From Pigmentiphaga kullae (GTDB taxonomy: Bacteria; Pseudomonadota; Gammaproteobacteria; Burkholderiales; Burkholderiaceae_B), in NCBI RefSeq assembly GCF_004216695.1, contig NZ_SGXC01000002.1, positions 248,001-312,000 of the forward strand: a stretch of 64,000 nt of DNA, read 5' to 3'. The translations under genes and the position numbers were made by a program. The notes beneath the pieces were generated by a model. It was not told where the DNA came from. It worked only from the letters and a program-made list of their open reading frames with translations, and made no database searches. Numbering within the stretch: the stretch's first letter is position 1; each line of letters starts with the position of its first letter. Of the stretch, positions 45,520 to 53,990 are shown in pieces.

Positions 45520-46398
45520 TCAGAGGGCATCGATGGGAATCTTGAGGTAGTGGACGCCGTTGGATTCGGCAGGCGGCAACTCGCCGGCCCGCATGTTCAC
45601 CTGCACGGAGGGCAGCAGAAGCACGGGCATCGCCAGCGTGGCGTCGCGCTGCTCGCGCGTGGCCGCGAAGTCATCCTCGCTGATGCCGTCACGCACATGG
45701 ATGTTGTGCGCACGCTCCTCGGCCACGGTGGTCTTCCATTGAAGCTCGCGCCCCCCGGGGCGGTAGTCGTGGCACATGTAGAGCACGGTCTCCGGCGGCA
45801 GCGACAGCACGCGGCCGATCGAGCGGAACAGTGTGCGCGCGTCGCCACCCGGAAAGTCGCAACGCGCCGTGCCATAGTCGGGCATGAACAGCGTGTCGCC
45901 CACGAAGGCTGCGGCAGGCGCTTCAGGTGTGGCGTTGTCCTGGACCAGATAGGTCATGCAAGCGGGCGTATGGCCGGGGGTATGCATGGCCCGCACCTGC
46001 AGCGTGCCGAGCATGAAGGTCTCGCCGTCGTCGAACAGACGATCAAACTGCCGGCCGTCACGCGCGAAGGCCGGCTCGGCGTTGAAGAGCTGGCCGAACA
46101 CCTGCTGTACGGTACGGATGTTCGCCCCAATGCCGGTTCGGCCGCCCAGGCACGAATGGAGATACGGCGCGGCGCTCAGGTGATCTGCGTGCACATGCGT
46201 CTCCAGAATCCACTGGACGCTCGCCCCCAGTTCCCGCACGCGCTCGGCCATGCGGTCCGCGCCGGCGCGCGAGGTGCGGCCGGATTTAGGATCGTAGCCG
46301 AGCACGCTGTCGATGATGGCGCACTGACCGCTTTTCGTGTCCAGCACGATGTAGCTGAAGGTGCTGGTGTCCTCGTCAAAGAAGGGTTCGATCTTCAC
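45520..46398 (-). CDS. blh: Blh/ETHE1-like metallo-beta-lactamase-fold persulfide dioxygenase
   Basis: The 292-residue protein has the MBL metal motif ETHVHADHLSA, then MHTPGHTPACMTY and FVGDTLFMPDYGTARCDFPGG, the persulfide dioxygenase pattern. It would oxidise glutathione persulfide made by SQR to sulfite. I choose the GTG at 46398 (MKIEPFFDEDTSTF), which matches the family's N-terminus. An ATG at 46479 would start at about the predicted transcription start. It is followed by the DUF442-SQR gene 48 bp downstream. Confidence 0.9.
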   Translation of the reverse strand: MKIEPFFDEDTSTFSYIVLDTKSGQCAIIDSVLGYDPKSGRTSRAGADRMAERVRELGASVQWILETHVHADHLSAAPYLHSCLGGRTGIGANIRTVQQVFGQLFNAEPAFARDGRQFDRLFDDGETFMLGTLQVRAMHTPGHTPACMTYLVQDNATPEAPAAAFVGDTLFMPDYGTARCDFPGGDARTLFRSIGRVLSLPPETVLYMCHDYRPGGRELQWKTTVAEERAHNIHVRDGISEDDFAATREQRDATLAMPVLLLPSVQVNMRAGELPPAESNGVHYLKIPIDAL

Positions 46399-46486
46399 GG
46401 TGTCTTTGCCTCGCTGAATGTATGACCCGTCTGTTGTCGCCCAAGCTCCCTTGATCGGATGTTTGTGGGTCGTTCTCACATGCCAG

Positions 46487-46519
46487 ATGGTGTCCGGGTC
46501 GAATTAACTCAAAATTAAA
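46487..46519 (-). promoter_or_regulatory. PmrA/QseB-like box and -10 of the blh-sqr operon
   Basis: On the minus strand TTTAAT-TTTGA-GTTAAT (46519-46503) is followed after 10 bp by CACCAT (46492-46487). The spacing is identical to the other three sites. The blh GTG is about 89 bp downstream. Confidence 0.62.
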
Positions 46520-46585
46520 AACTTGCCGTCGCATGTTCTTGCCGACCGGCGGCCGAGTGAAGAAATCGCTTCCCCACCCGTAGAC

Positions 46586-47113
46586 TCAGCCGGCCAGCGC
46601 GCGGCGGTTCCAGGGCATGCGCATCAGCACGCGCGCGAGCCCACAGAACCCCGAGACACCGGCGAAGACCAGCCCCGCGCCCACGAAGCCCGAAAGCACA
46701 TGGAACCATGGCGAAATCGTGGCGCCCAGCACGGCACCCAGCACGATCAAGGACCCCGCAACAATCTGCACCTGCCGTTGCAGCTCCAGGGGTTGAGAGG
46801 CGTCCGCCACGACGGGCAGGCCGGCCTTCTTCCAGGCGTCCAGCCCGCCTTCAAGCACGTAGGCCTCGCAGGCCGTGCATGCCCCCAGCGTCGGGGCGTT
46901 CACCCGCGTCCGGTTGCCCGAGCGGCAGTGGAAGATGATTGCCGAAGCGCCGTCGAGCGGCAGGCCGCCGCTTCGCAAGCGGTCCATCGGCACATGGCGT
47001 GCCTGCGCGATGCGCTCACGGGCATGTTCGTCCGCCGCACGGATGTCCACCAGAACGGCACCCTGGTTCATGAGTTCGCTGGCAGCTTGGGGCGAGATGG
47101 ATTTCAGGGACAT
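46586..47113 (-). CDS. Rhodanese with C-terminal DUF2892 membrane domain
   Basis: A 175-residue protein. A rhodanese domain (1 to about 105) has the catalytic Cys in FHCRSGNRT. The rest has two hydrophobic segments of DUF2892 type. It would move sulfane sulfur between persulfide carriers at the membrane, beside SQR and Blh. It starts 22 bp after the arsR stop, so the two form an operon. Confidence 0.9.
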   Translation of the reverse strand: MSLKSISPQAASELMNQGAVLVDIRAADEHARERIAQARHVPMDRLRSGGLPLDGASAIIFHCRSGNRTRVNAPTLGACTACEAYVLEGGLDAWKKAGLPVVADASQPLELQRQVQIVAGSLIVLGAVLGATISPWFHVLSGFVGAGLVFAGVSGFCGLARVLMRMPWNRRALAG

Positions 47114-47135
47114 GGCAATGGCCTCCGAGGGTGGA

Positions 47136-47447
47136 TCAGGGACAGAAGATGGCCTTGAGCGTGGCGATGAGCTTGGCCACGTCGGGGTTGTCGATACGGT
47201 AGTGCAGGGTCTGCGACTCTCGCCGATAGGTCACCAGGCCTTCCTCGCGCATCTTGGCCAGGTGCTGGGACAAGGCGGACTGGCTCAGCGCCACGTTTTC
47301 GTGCAGGGCACCGACGGTCATCTCGCCATGCTCGATCAGCAGGCAGAGAACGAGCAGGCGATGCTCATTGCCGACCGTCCGCAGCATGGCCGCAGCCTTG
47401 GCCGCGCCGTCCTGTAGAAACGACTGGTCTTTCTTGTCAACCATCAT
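47136..47447 (-). CDS. ArsR-family regulator, BigR/SqrR persulfide-sensor type
   Basis: The 103-residue winged-helix repressor has recognition helix LSQSALSQHLAKMREEGLV. Its two Cys, Cys35 and Cys102, are 67 residues apart; SqrR and BigR sensors have a similarly spaced pair that forms a polysulfide bridge and releases DNA. It sits beside the rhodanese, blh and sqr genes, typical of the BigR regulon. A palindrome lies 29 bp upstream of its start. Confidence 0.9.
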   Translation of the reverse strand: MMVDKKDQSFLQDGAAKAAAMLRTVGNEHRLLVLCLLIEHGEMTVGALHENVALSQSALSQHLAKMREEGLVTYRRESQTLHYRIDNPDVAKLIATLKAIFCP

Positions 47448-47475
47448 GGCAGCTTGTATTTAACATGTATCTAAT

Positions 47476-47489
47476 TTAGCATAAGCTAA
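47476..47489. promoter_or_regulatory. Palindromic operator candidate for the ArsR-type regulator
   Basis: TTAGC-ATAA-GCTAA is a perfect 5-bp-arm palindrome in the short AT-rich divergent region between arsR and the MFS gene. It is the best candidate for autoregulation and could also control the transporter. Confidence 0.5.
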
Positions 47490-47596
47490 TAAAATATCAA
47501 GGCACTTCCTCGAAGGCAGGAAGTGCGGCAGGTCTTCCTGCCGGTGTTCTCATGCTGCGGCGTGGGTTCGCCTGACACCTCATTCCTGATTCGTTC

Positions 47597-48823
47597 ATGA
47601 CGCCACCTGCTTCGCTGCCACCGCCCGCTGCGACAGATGCCCGCCGCAATGTGGGCCTGCTGATGGCCGCCCAATCGCTGGGCGGCGCCGCGCCACCCAT
47701 CATCATTTCGCTGGGCGGCATCGTGGGTCAGATGCTGGCCAGCAACCCTTCGCTGGCCACACTGCCGGTCAGCCTCTACAACCTGGGGCTGGCGCTGTCG
47801 ACCATCCCTGCGGCCCTGCTGATGCGTCGTCTGGGCCGGCGCGCGGCCTATGCGTTGGGGGCGCTGCTGGGTTCGGTGTCCGGGCTCATCGCCGCATTGG
47901 GCGTCCTGTGGGGCAGTTTCGAGACCTTCTGCGTGGGCACGGCGATGGCTGGCTTCTACGGCGCGTGCGTGCAGAGCTACCGCTTCGCGGCCAGCGATGC
48001 GGTGCCGCCGCCGCAGCGCGCCACCGTCATCTCGCGCATCATGATCGGCGGCCTGATCGCCGCGGTCATCGGCCCGCAGGTCGTCATCTGGACGCGCGAC
48101 GCCTGGCCCATGGCGCCGTTCGCTGGCAGCTTCCTCGGGCAGGCGGGCCTGGCGCTGCTGGCCTTGCCGCTGCTGCTGATGCTGCGCATGCCGCCGCCCC
48201 AGGCGTCCGCCGTCGTGGGCGCGGCGCGCCCGCTGGCAGTGATCGCGCGCAGTCCAGGCTTCGTCGTGGCCGTCACGGCGGGCATCGTGTCCTACGGCCT
48301 GATGGCTTTCATCATGACGGCCGCGCCGATGGCCATGGTGGGTTGCGGCCACACCGTGGGCGAGGCGGCGCTGGGCATCCAGTGGCACGTGCTCGCCATG
48401 TTTGCGCCGAGCTTCTTCACCGGCCACCTGATCGCGCGTTTCGGCAAGACCGCCATCACGGCGTGCGGACTGGTGTTGATCGGCACCTCTGGCCTGCTGG
48501 CCCTGGCCGGCCTCGAACTTCTGCACTTCTGGGGCTCGCTGATCCTGCTGGGCGTGGGCTGGAATTTCGGCTTCATCGGCGCCACGGCGCTGGTGACCGA
48601 CTGCTACACCGCGCCCGAGCGCGCCAAGGTGCAGGCACTCAACGATTTCCTGGTGTTCGGCACCGTGGCCGTCGCCTCGTTCGGGTCGGGCCGGCTGCTG
48701 AACACCTCGGGCTGGGAAACCATCAACGGCCTGATGCTGCCCCTCATCGCGCTCGTGCTGGCCCTGCTGGGTTGGCTGGCTTGGCGCAACCGCCGGCAGT
48801 CGGCGGCGGCCGCTGCGCCATGA
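47597..48823 (+). CDS. MFS transporter
   Basis: A 408-residue protein with about 12 hydrophobic segments and the loop motif LLMRRLGRRAAYALG between helices 2 and 3. The substrate is not evident. It is divergent from the BigR-like regulator with the palindrome between them, so a role in exporting a sulfur compound or another anion is possible. Confidence 0.85.
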   Translation: MTPPASLPPPAATDARRNVGLLMAAQSLGGAAPPIIISLGGIVGQMLASNPSLATLPVSLYNLGLALSTIPAALLMRRLGRRAAYALGALLGSVSGLIAALGVLWGSFETFCVGTAMAGFYGACVQSYRFAASDAVPPPQRATVISRIMIGGLIAAVIGPQVVIWTRDAWPMAPFAGSFLGQAGLALLALPLLLMLRMPPPQASAVVGAARPLAVIARSPGFVVAVTAGIVSYGLMAFIMTAAPMAMVGCGHTVGEAALGIQWHVLAMFAPSFFTGHLIARFGKTAITACGLVLIGTSGLLALAGLELLHFWGSLILLGVGWNFGFIGATALVTDCYTAPERAKVQALNDFLVFGTVAVASFGSGRLLNTSGWETINGLMLPLIALVLALLGWLAWRNRRQSAAAAAP

Positions 48824-48899
48824 AGCCGTCTGGGTCCGGTCGAGCGTGCGGGTCAACCCGGTTTCATATTCGATGTTCCAAAACCATGAGGAGTTCGCG

Positions 48900-49277
48900 A
48901 TGACGACAAGTTACCGGCAACTGACGCAGGACGTGGTGGCTCACCTGGCGCCCCTGCACAAGGGAGTGCCGCAGGTCATGAAGAGTTTTGGTGAGATGGG
49001 CAAGGCAGCGATCGCCGACGGCGCACTCGACGCCAAGACGAAAGAGCTGATCGCGTTGGCGATCGGCGTGGCCGCGCGGTGCGATGGCTGCATCGGCTTT
49101 CATGCCAAGGCATTGGTCAAGCTCGGCGCGACGGCTGCGGAGGTCCATGAGGCCCTGGGCGTGGCCATCTATATGGGAGGGGGTCCGTCGGCGATGTACG
49201 CATCGAACGCGGTGGCCGCCTTCAACGAGTTCGCGGCGCTGTCCAGCATTCCGGGCGCGCCGGCCAGCGCCCCGTAG
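48900..49277 (+). CDS. AhpD-like carboxymuconolactone decarboxylase family protein
   Basis: A 125-residue protein with the AhpD redox motif Cys61-Asp-Gly-Cys64 and His68 (ARCDGCIGFH). Such proteins act as small thiol peroxidase or disulfide reductase partners. The ATG at 48900 has GAGGA upstream. It lies between the MFS and DsrE genes on the plus strand. Confidence 0.88.
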   Translation: MTTSYRQLTQDVVAHLAPLHKGVPQVMKSFGEMGKAAIADGALDAKTKELIALAIGVAARCDGCIGFHAKALVKLGATAAEVHEALGVAIYMGGGPSAMYASNAVAAFNEFAALSSIPGAPASAP

Positions 49278-49387
49278 CCTGGGCCCGGTCCGTCGTGCGG
49301 CGCCGCGGACCGCCTGCATCCGGTGCCAGAGCTTTGCACCCTCCAACTCGCATCCCCACAGTCGCTGTTTATCACAAGGACCTAGCC

Positions 49388-49759
49388 ATGCAGACCACCG
49401 ACTTCGTTGCGACCATTTTTGACGGAAGAAGCAATCCCAACAAGGTGACCGTGACCTTCATCATGGCGCTCAACGCGCTGCTCAAGGGACATACGGCGAC
49501 CATCATCCTGATGGTGGAAGCCGTGGAACTGGGACAACCCGGCGCGGCCGCTGGATTGGACATCGGCAAGCCTTTCGAACCCGTTGCCGATCTGCTGGAG
49601 AAATTCTTGGAAAAGGGAGGTCGCATTGCCATCTGCGGCTCGTGCATGATCCACAACGGTATGACCGCCGCGCAGATGGACCCGCGTTTTAGCGTCATCA
49701 ACGCACCCGATGTGGTGGAGTTGCTGATGGGCGCCAGGGGGTCCTTGCAAGTGACCTGA
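49388..49759 (+). CDS. DsrE-family protein
   Basis: A 123-residue DsrE/F-like protein. VTVTFIMALNALLKGH and a GGRIAICGSCMIHNGM segment with two Cys near the C-terminus match the DsrE/TusD-like peroxiredoxin-related fold, in which a Cys carries persulfide. The ATG at 49388 has AAGGAC upstream. It is the second DsrE-like gene of the island. Confidence 0.82.
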   Translation: MQTTDFVATIFDGRSNPNKVTVTFIMALNALLKGHTATIILMVEAVELGQPGAAAGLDIGKPFEPVADLLEKFLEKGGRIAICGSCMIHNGMTAAQMDPRFSVINAPDVVELLMGARGSLQVT

Positions 49760-49818
49760 GCCCAGCCATGACGCGGTCGCGCATCGCTGGCCGAGGCCGG
49801 TAGCGCGCGTCTTGAAGA

Positions 49819-50613
49819 TCAAGCATTCAGTTGGACCTTGTGCGCCTTCTTGTTCACGAAATCGCCCAGGCGCTCCTGCACATCGTCACCCTGCTGGATC
49901 ATGGCCATCACCAGCCCCTCGGTGAACAGCCCGTCCGTGGCCGACATGTCGGCGATGCGGCTGATGGCGCTGACGATGGCGTAGTTTGAAAGGGGCGCAT
50001 TGCCCGCGATCTTCTTTGCGAGGGTCAGGGCGAACTCGGGTGCGGGCGTGTCGCCTTTCGCGATGTCGCATACGTAGTGGGCCAAACCCAGTTCGCGGCC
50101 CTCCCGCGCATCGAGGACCCGTCCGGTGAGCATCATCTCCACCATGCGAGGGGCGGAGATGATCCGCGCAGTGCGCACCGTGGCGCCGCCGCCCGTGAAG
50201 ATGCCTCGGGTGCCCTCGGGCAGTGCGAAGAAGGTGCGGCTGTCGGCAACGCGCACGTGGGCTGCGCTGGCCAGTTCCAGCCCGCCGCCCACGACCGCTC
50301 CCTGCAGGCAGGCGACCACGGGAATGCCGCCATGCTGGATCTTGTCGAACGCGCGGTGCCAGCCCTGGCAGACGCGCATGAACTCGACGCCGCTGCGTGC
50401 CTTGTCGTGATGTTCCTTGAGGTCCAGGCCGGCACAGAAGTGATCGCCCTTGGCCGTCAGGAGGATGGCCCGGATGTGGCTGGGCACCGCTGAGAAATAG
50501 GCGTCGATGGCGGCGATCGCTTCCTCATTGAGCGCGTTGCGCTTGTGCGCCATGTTGAGCGTGACGATGCCGATGTTGTCTTGTTCGGAGGTCAGCAGAA
50601 TGGGCTCGGACAT
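49819..50613 (-). CDS. Enoyl-CoA hydratase/isomerase (crotonase) family protein
   Basis: A 264-residue crotonase-fold protein. The CoA-binding and oxyanion motifs CAGLDLKEH and QGAVVGGGLELA are intact, and FFALPEGTRG carries the second catalytic-position Glu. The substrate is unknown. ATG 50613 has AAGGAG upstream. It is divergent from the AraC regulator. A link to sulfur metabolism is not obvious. Confidence 0.9.
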   Translation of the reverse strand: MSEPILLTSEQDNIGIVTLNMAHKRNALNEEAIAAIDAYFSAVPSHIRAILLTAKGDHFCAGLDLKEHHDKARSGVEFMRVCQGWHRAFDKIQHGGIPVVACLQGAVVGGGLELASAAHVRVADSRTFFALPEGTRGIFTGGGATVRTARIISAPRMVEMMLTGRVLDAREGRELGLAHYVCDIAKGDTPAPEFALTLAKKIAGNAPLSNYAIVSAISRIADMSATDGLFTEGLVMAMIQQGDDVQERLGDFVNKKAHKVQLNA

Positions 50614-50877
50614 GAAGTTCTCCTTGCAGTGGGTCATGAACATGGTGGTCTGCGGCGGGCAGGTCGATATGCTCGGTCCGGCAGGCATCGGCCGCCTCGC
50701 CGCTGCGGTGACGGCATGGCCCGCACTGAAGCGGACCATCCGTTCAAGGCCGAGGATCTATGCCAATGTTGCCAATTCTTGCGCACTGAGCCTGGCCTGG
50801 GCGCGAAGTGCAGAGAGACCGCCGGAATCGCGGTCGAACCTCGCAGCCGATACTATTGAGGGGCCTTTACCTTTTCC

Positions 50878-52020
50878 ATGCCCGTAGATTACTTACCGGG
50901 GATGCTGGGCTCAATTGCCAATAGCGCCGTGAAATTTGCAAAAACTGACAATCTCGTCAGGCCGCCAAGAGGACTTCCTGCGAGCCCAAATGCCGTCGCG
51001 GCGGCCACGGTCTCATGCGATCTGGTGGAGGACCTGCTGCGCAGCCTGCGCTCGCTGTGCTCGGACCAGGCCCTGGATCGCTGCCTGCAGCAGGCCGGCA
51101 TCGTGAAGGCATTCATCAGCCACCCCGGCTCGCGTCTGACGCACGATCAACTGGTCGGGCTGTACCGACGAAGCGCCGCTGCCACCGGCGATGAAATGAT
51201 GGGACTGTGGAGCCGGCCCATACGGACCGGCGCTTTGAAGTACATCGTCCGAGCGGTCATGGACGCGCCAAGCATCGAGGTAGCGCTGTATCGCTTCACG
51301 CAGGTCTGGAACCTGCTGCTGGACGACTACAGGCTGAGTCTCACGAAGGCAGACGCCTCCTTGCGCTTGGAACTTGTCCCGCGGTCTTCCAAAGCGGGGG
51401 GGAACCGATTCGGGCACGCACTGATGCTGAAGCTGACGCACGGCATCGTGTCATGGCTCGCCGGCCGAGAGGTCCCGGTGCGCAGTGTGGCCTTCGCTTT
51501 TCCACGCCCATCATTTGCAGCCGACTATTCGATCCTGTTTCCGGCCCCGATCGATTTCTGCGGACCCCTCTCTCAGATCACCTTTCACGCCGAACTCGCA
51601 AAGGTCCGGCCGAAACGCAGCGCGTCCGACGCGCGCAGCTTCCTGGAGCGGGCGCCGCGCGACTGGATTTTCACCTCCTACCACCAGCACGCCCTCCGGC
51701 TGAAGGTGCGTGAGCTGCTGCATGTGGATCTCGGACGGACGCTGGACGATGTTTCCAGCCGGCTGCACATGTCCTCGCGGACATTGATGCGCAAGCTGCA
51801 GCAGGAAGGGCTGTCGTTCCAGGGCATCAAGGATGAGTTGCGCAGGGATCTGGCCATCCTCCACCTTGTGCGCAACGACAGCTCACTGGAGGAGATATCC
51901 GATGCTTTGGGCTTCAGTGCCCCTGCCGTCTTCCACCGCGCGTTCCGCCACTGGACGGGTATGACCCCCGGACGATACCGGGCGGCGCAGCAGGGCATTT
52001 CCCATGGGGTTACGCTCTGA
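50878..52020 (+). CDS. AraC-family regulator with arabinose-binding-like N-terminal domain
   Basis: A 380-residue protein. The N-terminal two thirds match the AraC-type arabinose-binding domain (PF12625-like) of OruR-type regulators. The C-terminal double HTH has TLDDVSSRLHMSSRTLMRKLQ and LEEISDALGFSAPAVFHRAFRHWTG. Divergent placement suggests control of the enoyl-CoA hydratase gene. It is the last cargo gene before the conjugation genes. Confidence 0.9.
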   Translation: MPVDYLPGMLGSIANSAVKFAKTDNLVRPPRGLPASPNAVAAATVSCDLVEDLLRSLRSLCSDQALDRCLQQAGIVKAFISHPGSRLTHDQLVGLYRRSAAATGDEMMGLWSRPIRTGALKYIVRAVMDAPSIEVALYRFTQVWNLLLDDYRLSLTKADASLRLELVPRSSKAGGNRFGHALMLKLTHGIVSWLAGREVPVRSVAFAFPRPSFAADYSILFPAPIDFCGPLSQITFHAELAKVRPKRSASDARSFLERAPRDWIFTSYHQHALRLKVRELLHVDLGRTLDDVSSRLHMSSRTLMRKLQQEGLSFQGIKDELRRDLAILHLVRNDSSLEEISDALGFSAPAVFHRAFRHWTGMTPGRYRAAQQGISHGVTL

Positions 52021-52067
52021 CCTGTGCACCGAAGAGCGGGCATCCGGACCGCGCCCACTGGATATCC

Positions 52068-53960
52068 TCATTTCGCAGCCAGCGAGACTTCACGCCCCGC
52101 CTCCTCGTTGAAGAGGCACAAGTAGGGGTTGTTGGGCGGCACTCGCTCGAACAACGCACCGGGCTGCGTCAACAGGTAGCCGTGCAACTGCCGCGATTTG
52201 CGCGGCCCTGAGACGTGACAAGTCCAGATGTTCAGGCCGCTGGCCTGCTTGCGGTGCGCGGCCAGCTTCTCGAAGCGCTTTTGTGCCCACTGCCACGGCT
52301 CCAGTTTTTCCTGGCGGGCAATGGCTGCCAACTGCGGATGCTCTTGAGCGTATCGCTGGAACACTCCTGGGCTGACCAAGTATGCGGTATCGCTGACGGT
52401 ATGCACGAGTGCCTTCGCGTCATTGATGATGAGCCGACGCGAGGCAATCCCCTGTTTCAGCCATGCCATGAAGTGCTCGCCAGATGGCTGCACCGTTGTC
52501 GCTGCTGGTGTGGCCGCGGGCGCCGGTGATGAGGGTGAAGATGCCACGATCGATGGTGGTGGTGCTTCAGGGCGTGTGGCAGAGAGTTCGGTGGGGATGG
52601 TTGACTCATCCTGCTGTGTGGCGGACGAATCGCCCATTCCTACCATCGTCAGCAGATCCTCCATGACGTCGGGCATGGCCTCAGCCAGGGGGGCGATAAT
52701 TGGGTCAGCAGCGCTGCCGCCTTCCCATGGCGGCGATTCCTGACCTCCTGGGGTCGGTTTCGCCGCGACCTCCGGCGACGATGCCGCAGCGGCGTGCTTC
52801 TCGACAGGTGACGTGTCGATCGCTACCGTCCCGGCGAACGGCGCCGGTCGCTCGCCAGCCTCCCAGATCAGCGCAGGTGCGAGGCGCAGCAGCGTGAATG
52901 AGTGGGTCCAGCCGGCGTTGCTGGTCACGGTCGCCCGCCAGACCGCCTTCCCGTCCAGTGTGGGCTGCAACATGCCGTGGTCCTGCAGCACGTTGAAGAC
53001 GGCGGTGTTGTTCGCAGGGATGCCATCGATGCCCTGCGATAACAGGTGCGCGCGCAGCTTGTCCGAGACCGTCTTGCTCACCAGCCACAAGGCATCCTCG
53101 GTGAGCCAGCCATCGGAGGCCTCGGGCTGATTCAACTTCAACTCTTCCTTGAGCAGGTAGCGCAACCCGTCAAGCAGCTTGCGTTGCAGCGCGTGCTTGG
53201 GCGCGGCCATGGCGCGCGCCGGATCGCCGCCCAGTTCCTGGGCCACGGAGGCGCGGTCGGCCTGCACCACGAGTTCGCCCAGCACACCGGCATGCTCGTA
53301 CTGGCCGGCCAGGACGTAGAGCAGCGGTCCCCACAGGTCGCGATAGTCACTGAGCCAGTCCAGGAGTTGGGTGTCCAGCAGTTGGCGGTAGAGCAAGCCC
53401 GTCGCCGCGCTGTGCAGGCGGTATTCGCGATCGTCGCGGTAGCGGAAGCGGTACGGCTGGTGCAGCGGACCGTACCACGGGTGCCACAGCGAGCCATCGG
53501 CCAGTTCGACGTGCAGATCGACGGCGATCTTGCCGATGTCGTGCAACAACGCGGCATAGGCGACCGCAGCAGTCCAGGCTTCAGCCTGCGCAGCTTGGTC
53601 CTCGGGGCTTGCGCCGATGGGAAGCAGATGGGACTGCCGCAGCTTGAGGGCATAGGCAACGATCTCCAGGCCATGGTCGAGCATCCCGCCCGGGTACGCA
53701 TGATGATGCGATTCGGAAGCCGGGAAGGCCTGAACCAGTTCGGCGTAGCGCTCCAGCGGCGCGCGGTACAGGACGGCGAACTGCTTGCGCGACAGAGACG
53801 TGCGCTGCCAGATGTGCTCCAGCAGCTTCTGCCGACGCGGGGTGGCCAGCAGCGATGCGGCCGACTCGGGCCGCATCAACCCTTTCGGGAGGTCGGATGC
53901 GGGTGGTGGCGTTGGAGCGGTAGCGACCGCGGGCCGTTTTCGCTGGAACAGGGAAAGCAT
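52068..53960 (-). CDS. traI: ICE relaxase TraI, MobH family (TraI_2 domain)
   Basis: The 630-residue relaxase would nick the ICE at oriT. The N-terminal TraI_2 domain has SHHHAYPGGMLDHGLEI and LLHDIGKIAVDLHVEL, an HD-type metal site typical of MobH relaxases, followed by WHPWYGP. A long Pro/Ala/Ser linker (about 395-510) precedes a C-terminal DUF1528-type winged domain (FMAWLKQGI, LVSPGVFQRY). I choose ATG 53960 (MLSLFQRKRP); the frame is open far upstream but without similarity. Confidence 0.92.
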   Translation of the reverse strand: MLSLFQRKRPAVATAPTPPPASDLPKGLMRPESAASLLATPRRQKLLEHIWQRTSLSRKQFAVLYRAPLERYAELVQAFPASESHHHAYPGGMLDHGLEIVAYALKLRQSHLLPIGASPEDQAAQAEAWTAAVAYAALLHDIGKIAVDLHVELADGSLWHPWYGPLHQPYRFRYRDDREYRLHSAATGLLYRQLLDTQLLDWLSDYRDLWGPLLYVLAGQYEHAGVLGELVVQADRASVAQELGGDPARAMAAPKHALQRKLLDGLRYLLKEELKLNQPEASDGWLTEDALWLVSKTVSDKLRAHLLSQGIDGIPANNTAVFNVLQDHGMLQPTLDGKAVWRATVTSNAGWTHSFTLLRLAPALIWEAGERPAPFAGTVAIDTSPVEKHAAAASSPEVAAKPTPGGQESPPWEGGSAADPIIAPLAEAMPDVMEDLLTMVGMGDSSATQQDESTIPTELSATRPEAPPPSIVASSPSSPAPAATPAATTVQPSGEHFMAWLKQGIASRRLIINDAKALVHTVSDTAYLVSPGVFQRYAQEHPQLAAIARQEKLEPWQWAQKRFEKLAAHRKQASGLNIWTCHVSGPRKSRQLHGYLLTQPGALFERVPPNNPYLCLFNEEAGREVSLAAK

Positions 53961-53990
53961 GTGGGTGTCCTGATGACGGGCCGATCGGGA

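Noticed and set aside
47442-47475. Fifth PmrA-like site at arsR: ATTAGA-TACAT-GTTAAA, 10 bp, CATGAT on the minus strand
   Set aside because: The spacing matches the other four, but the would-be -10 contains the arsR start codons, so transcripts would begin inside the gene. The half-sites are also weaker. I treat it as coincidence unless arsR starts further downstream.
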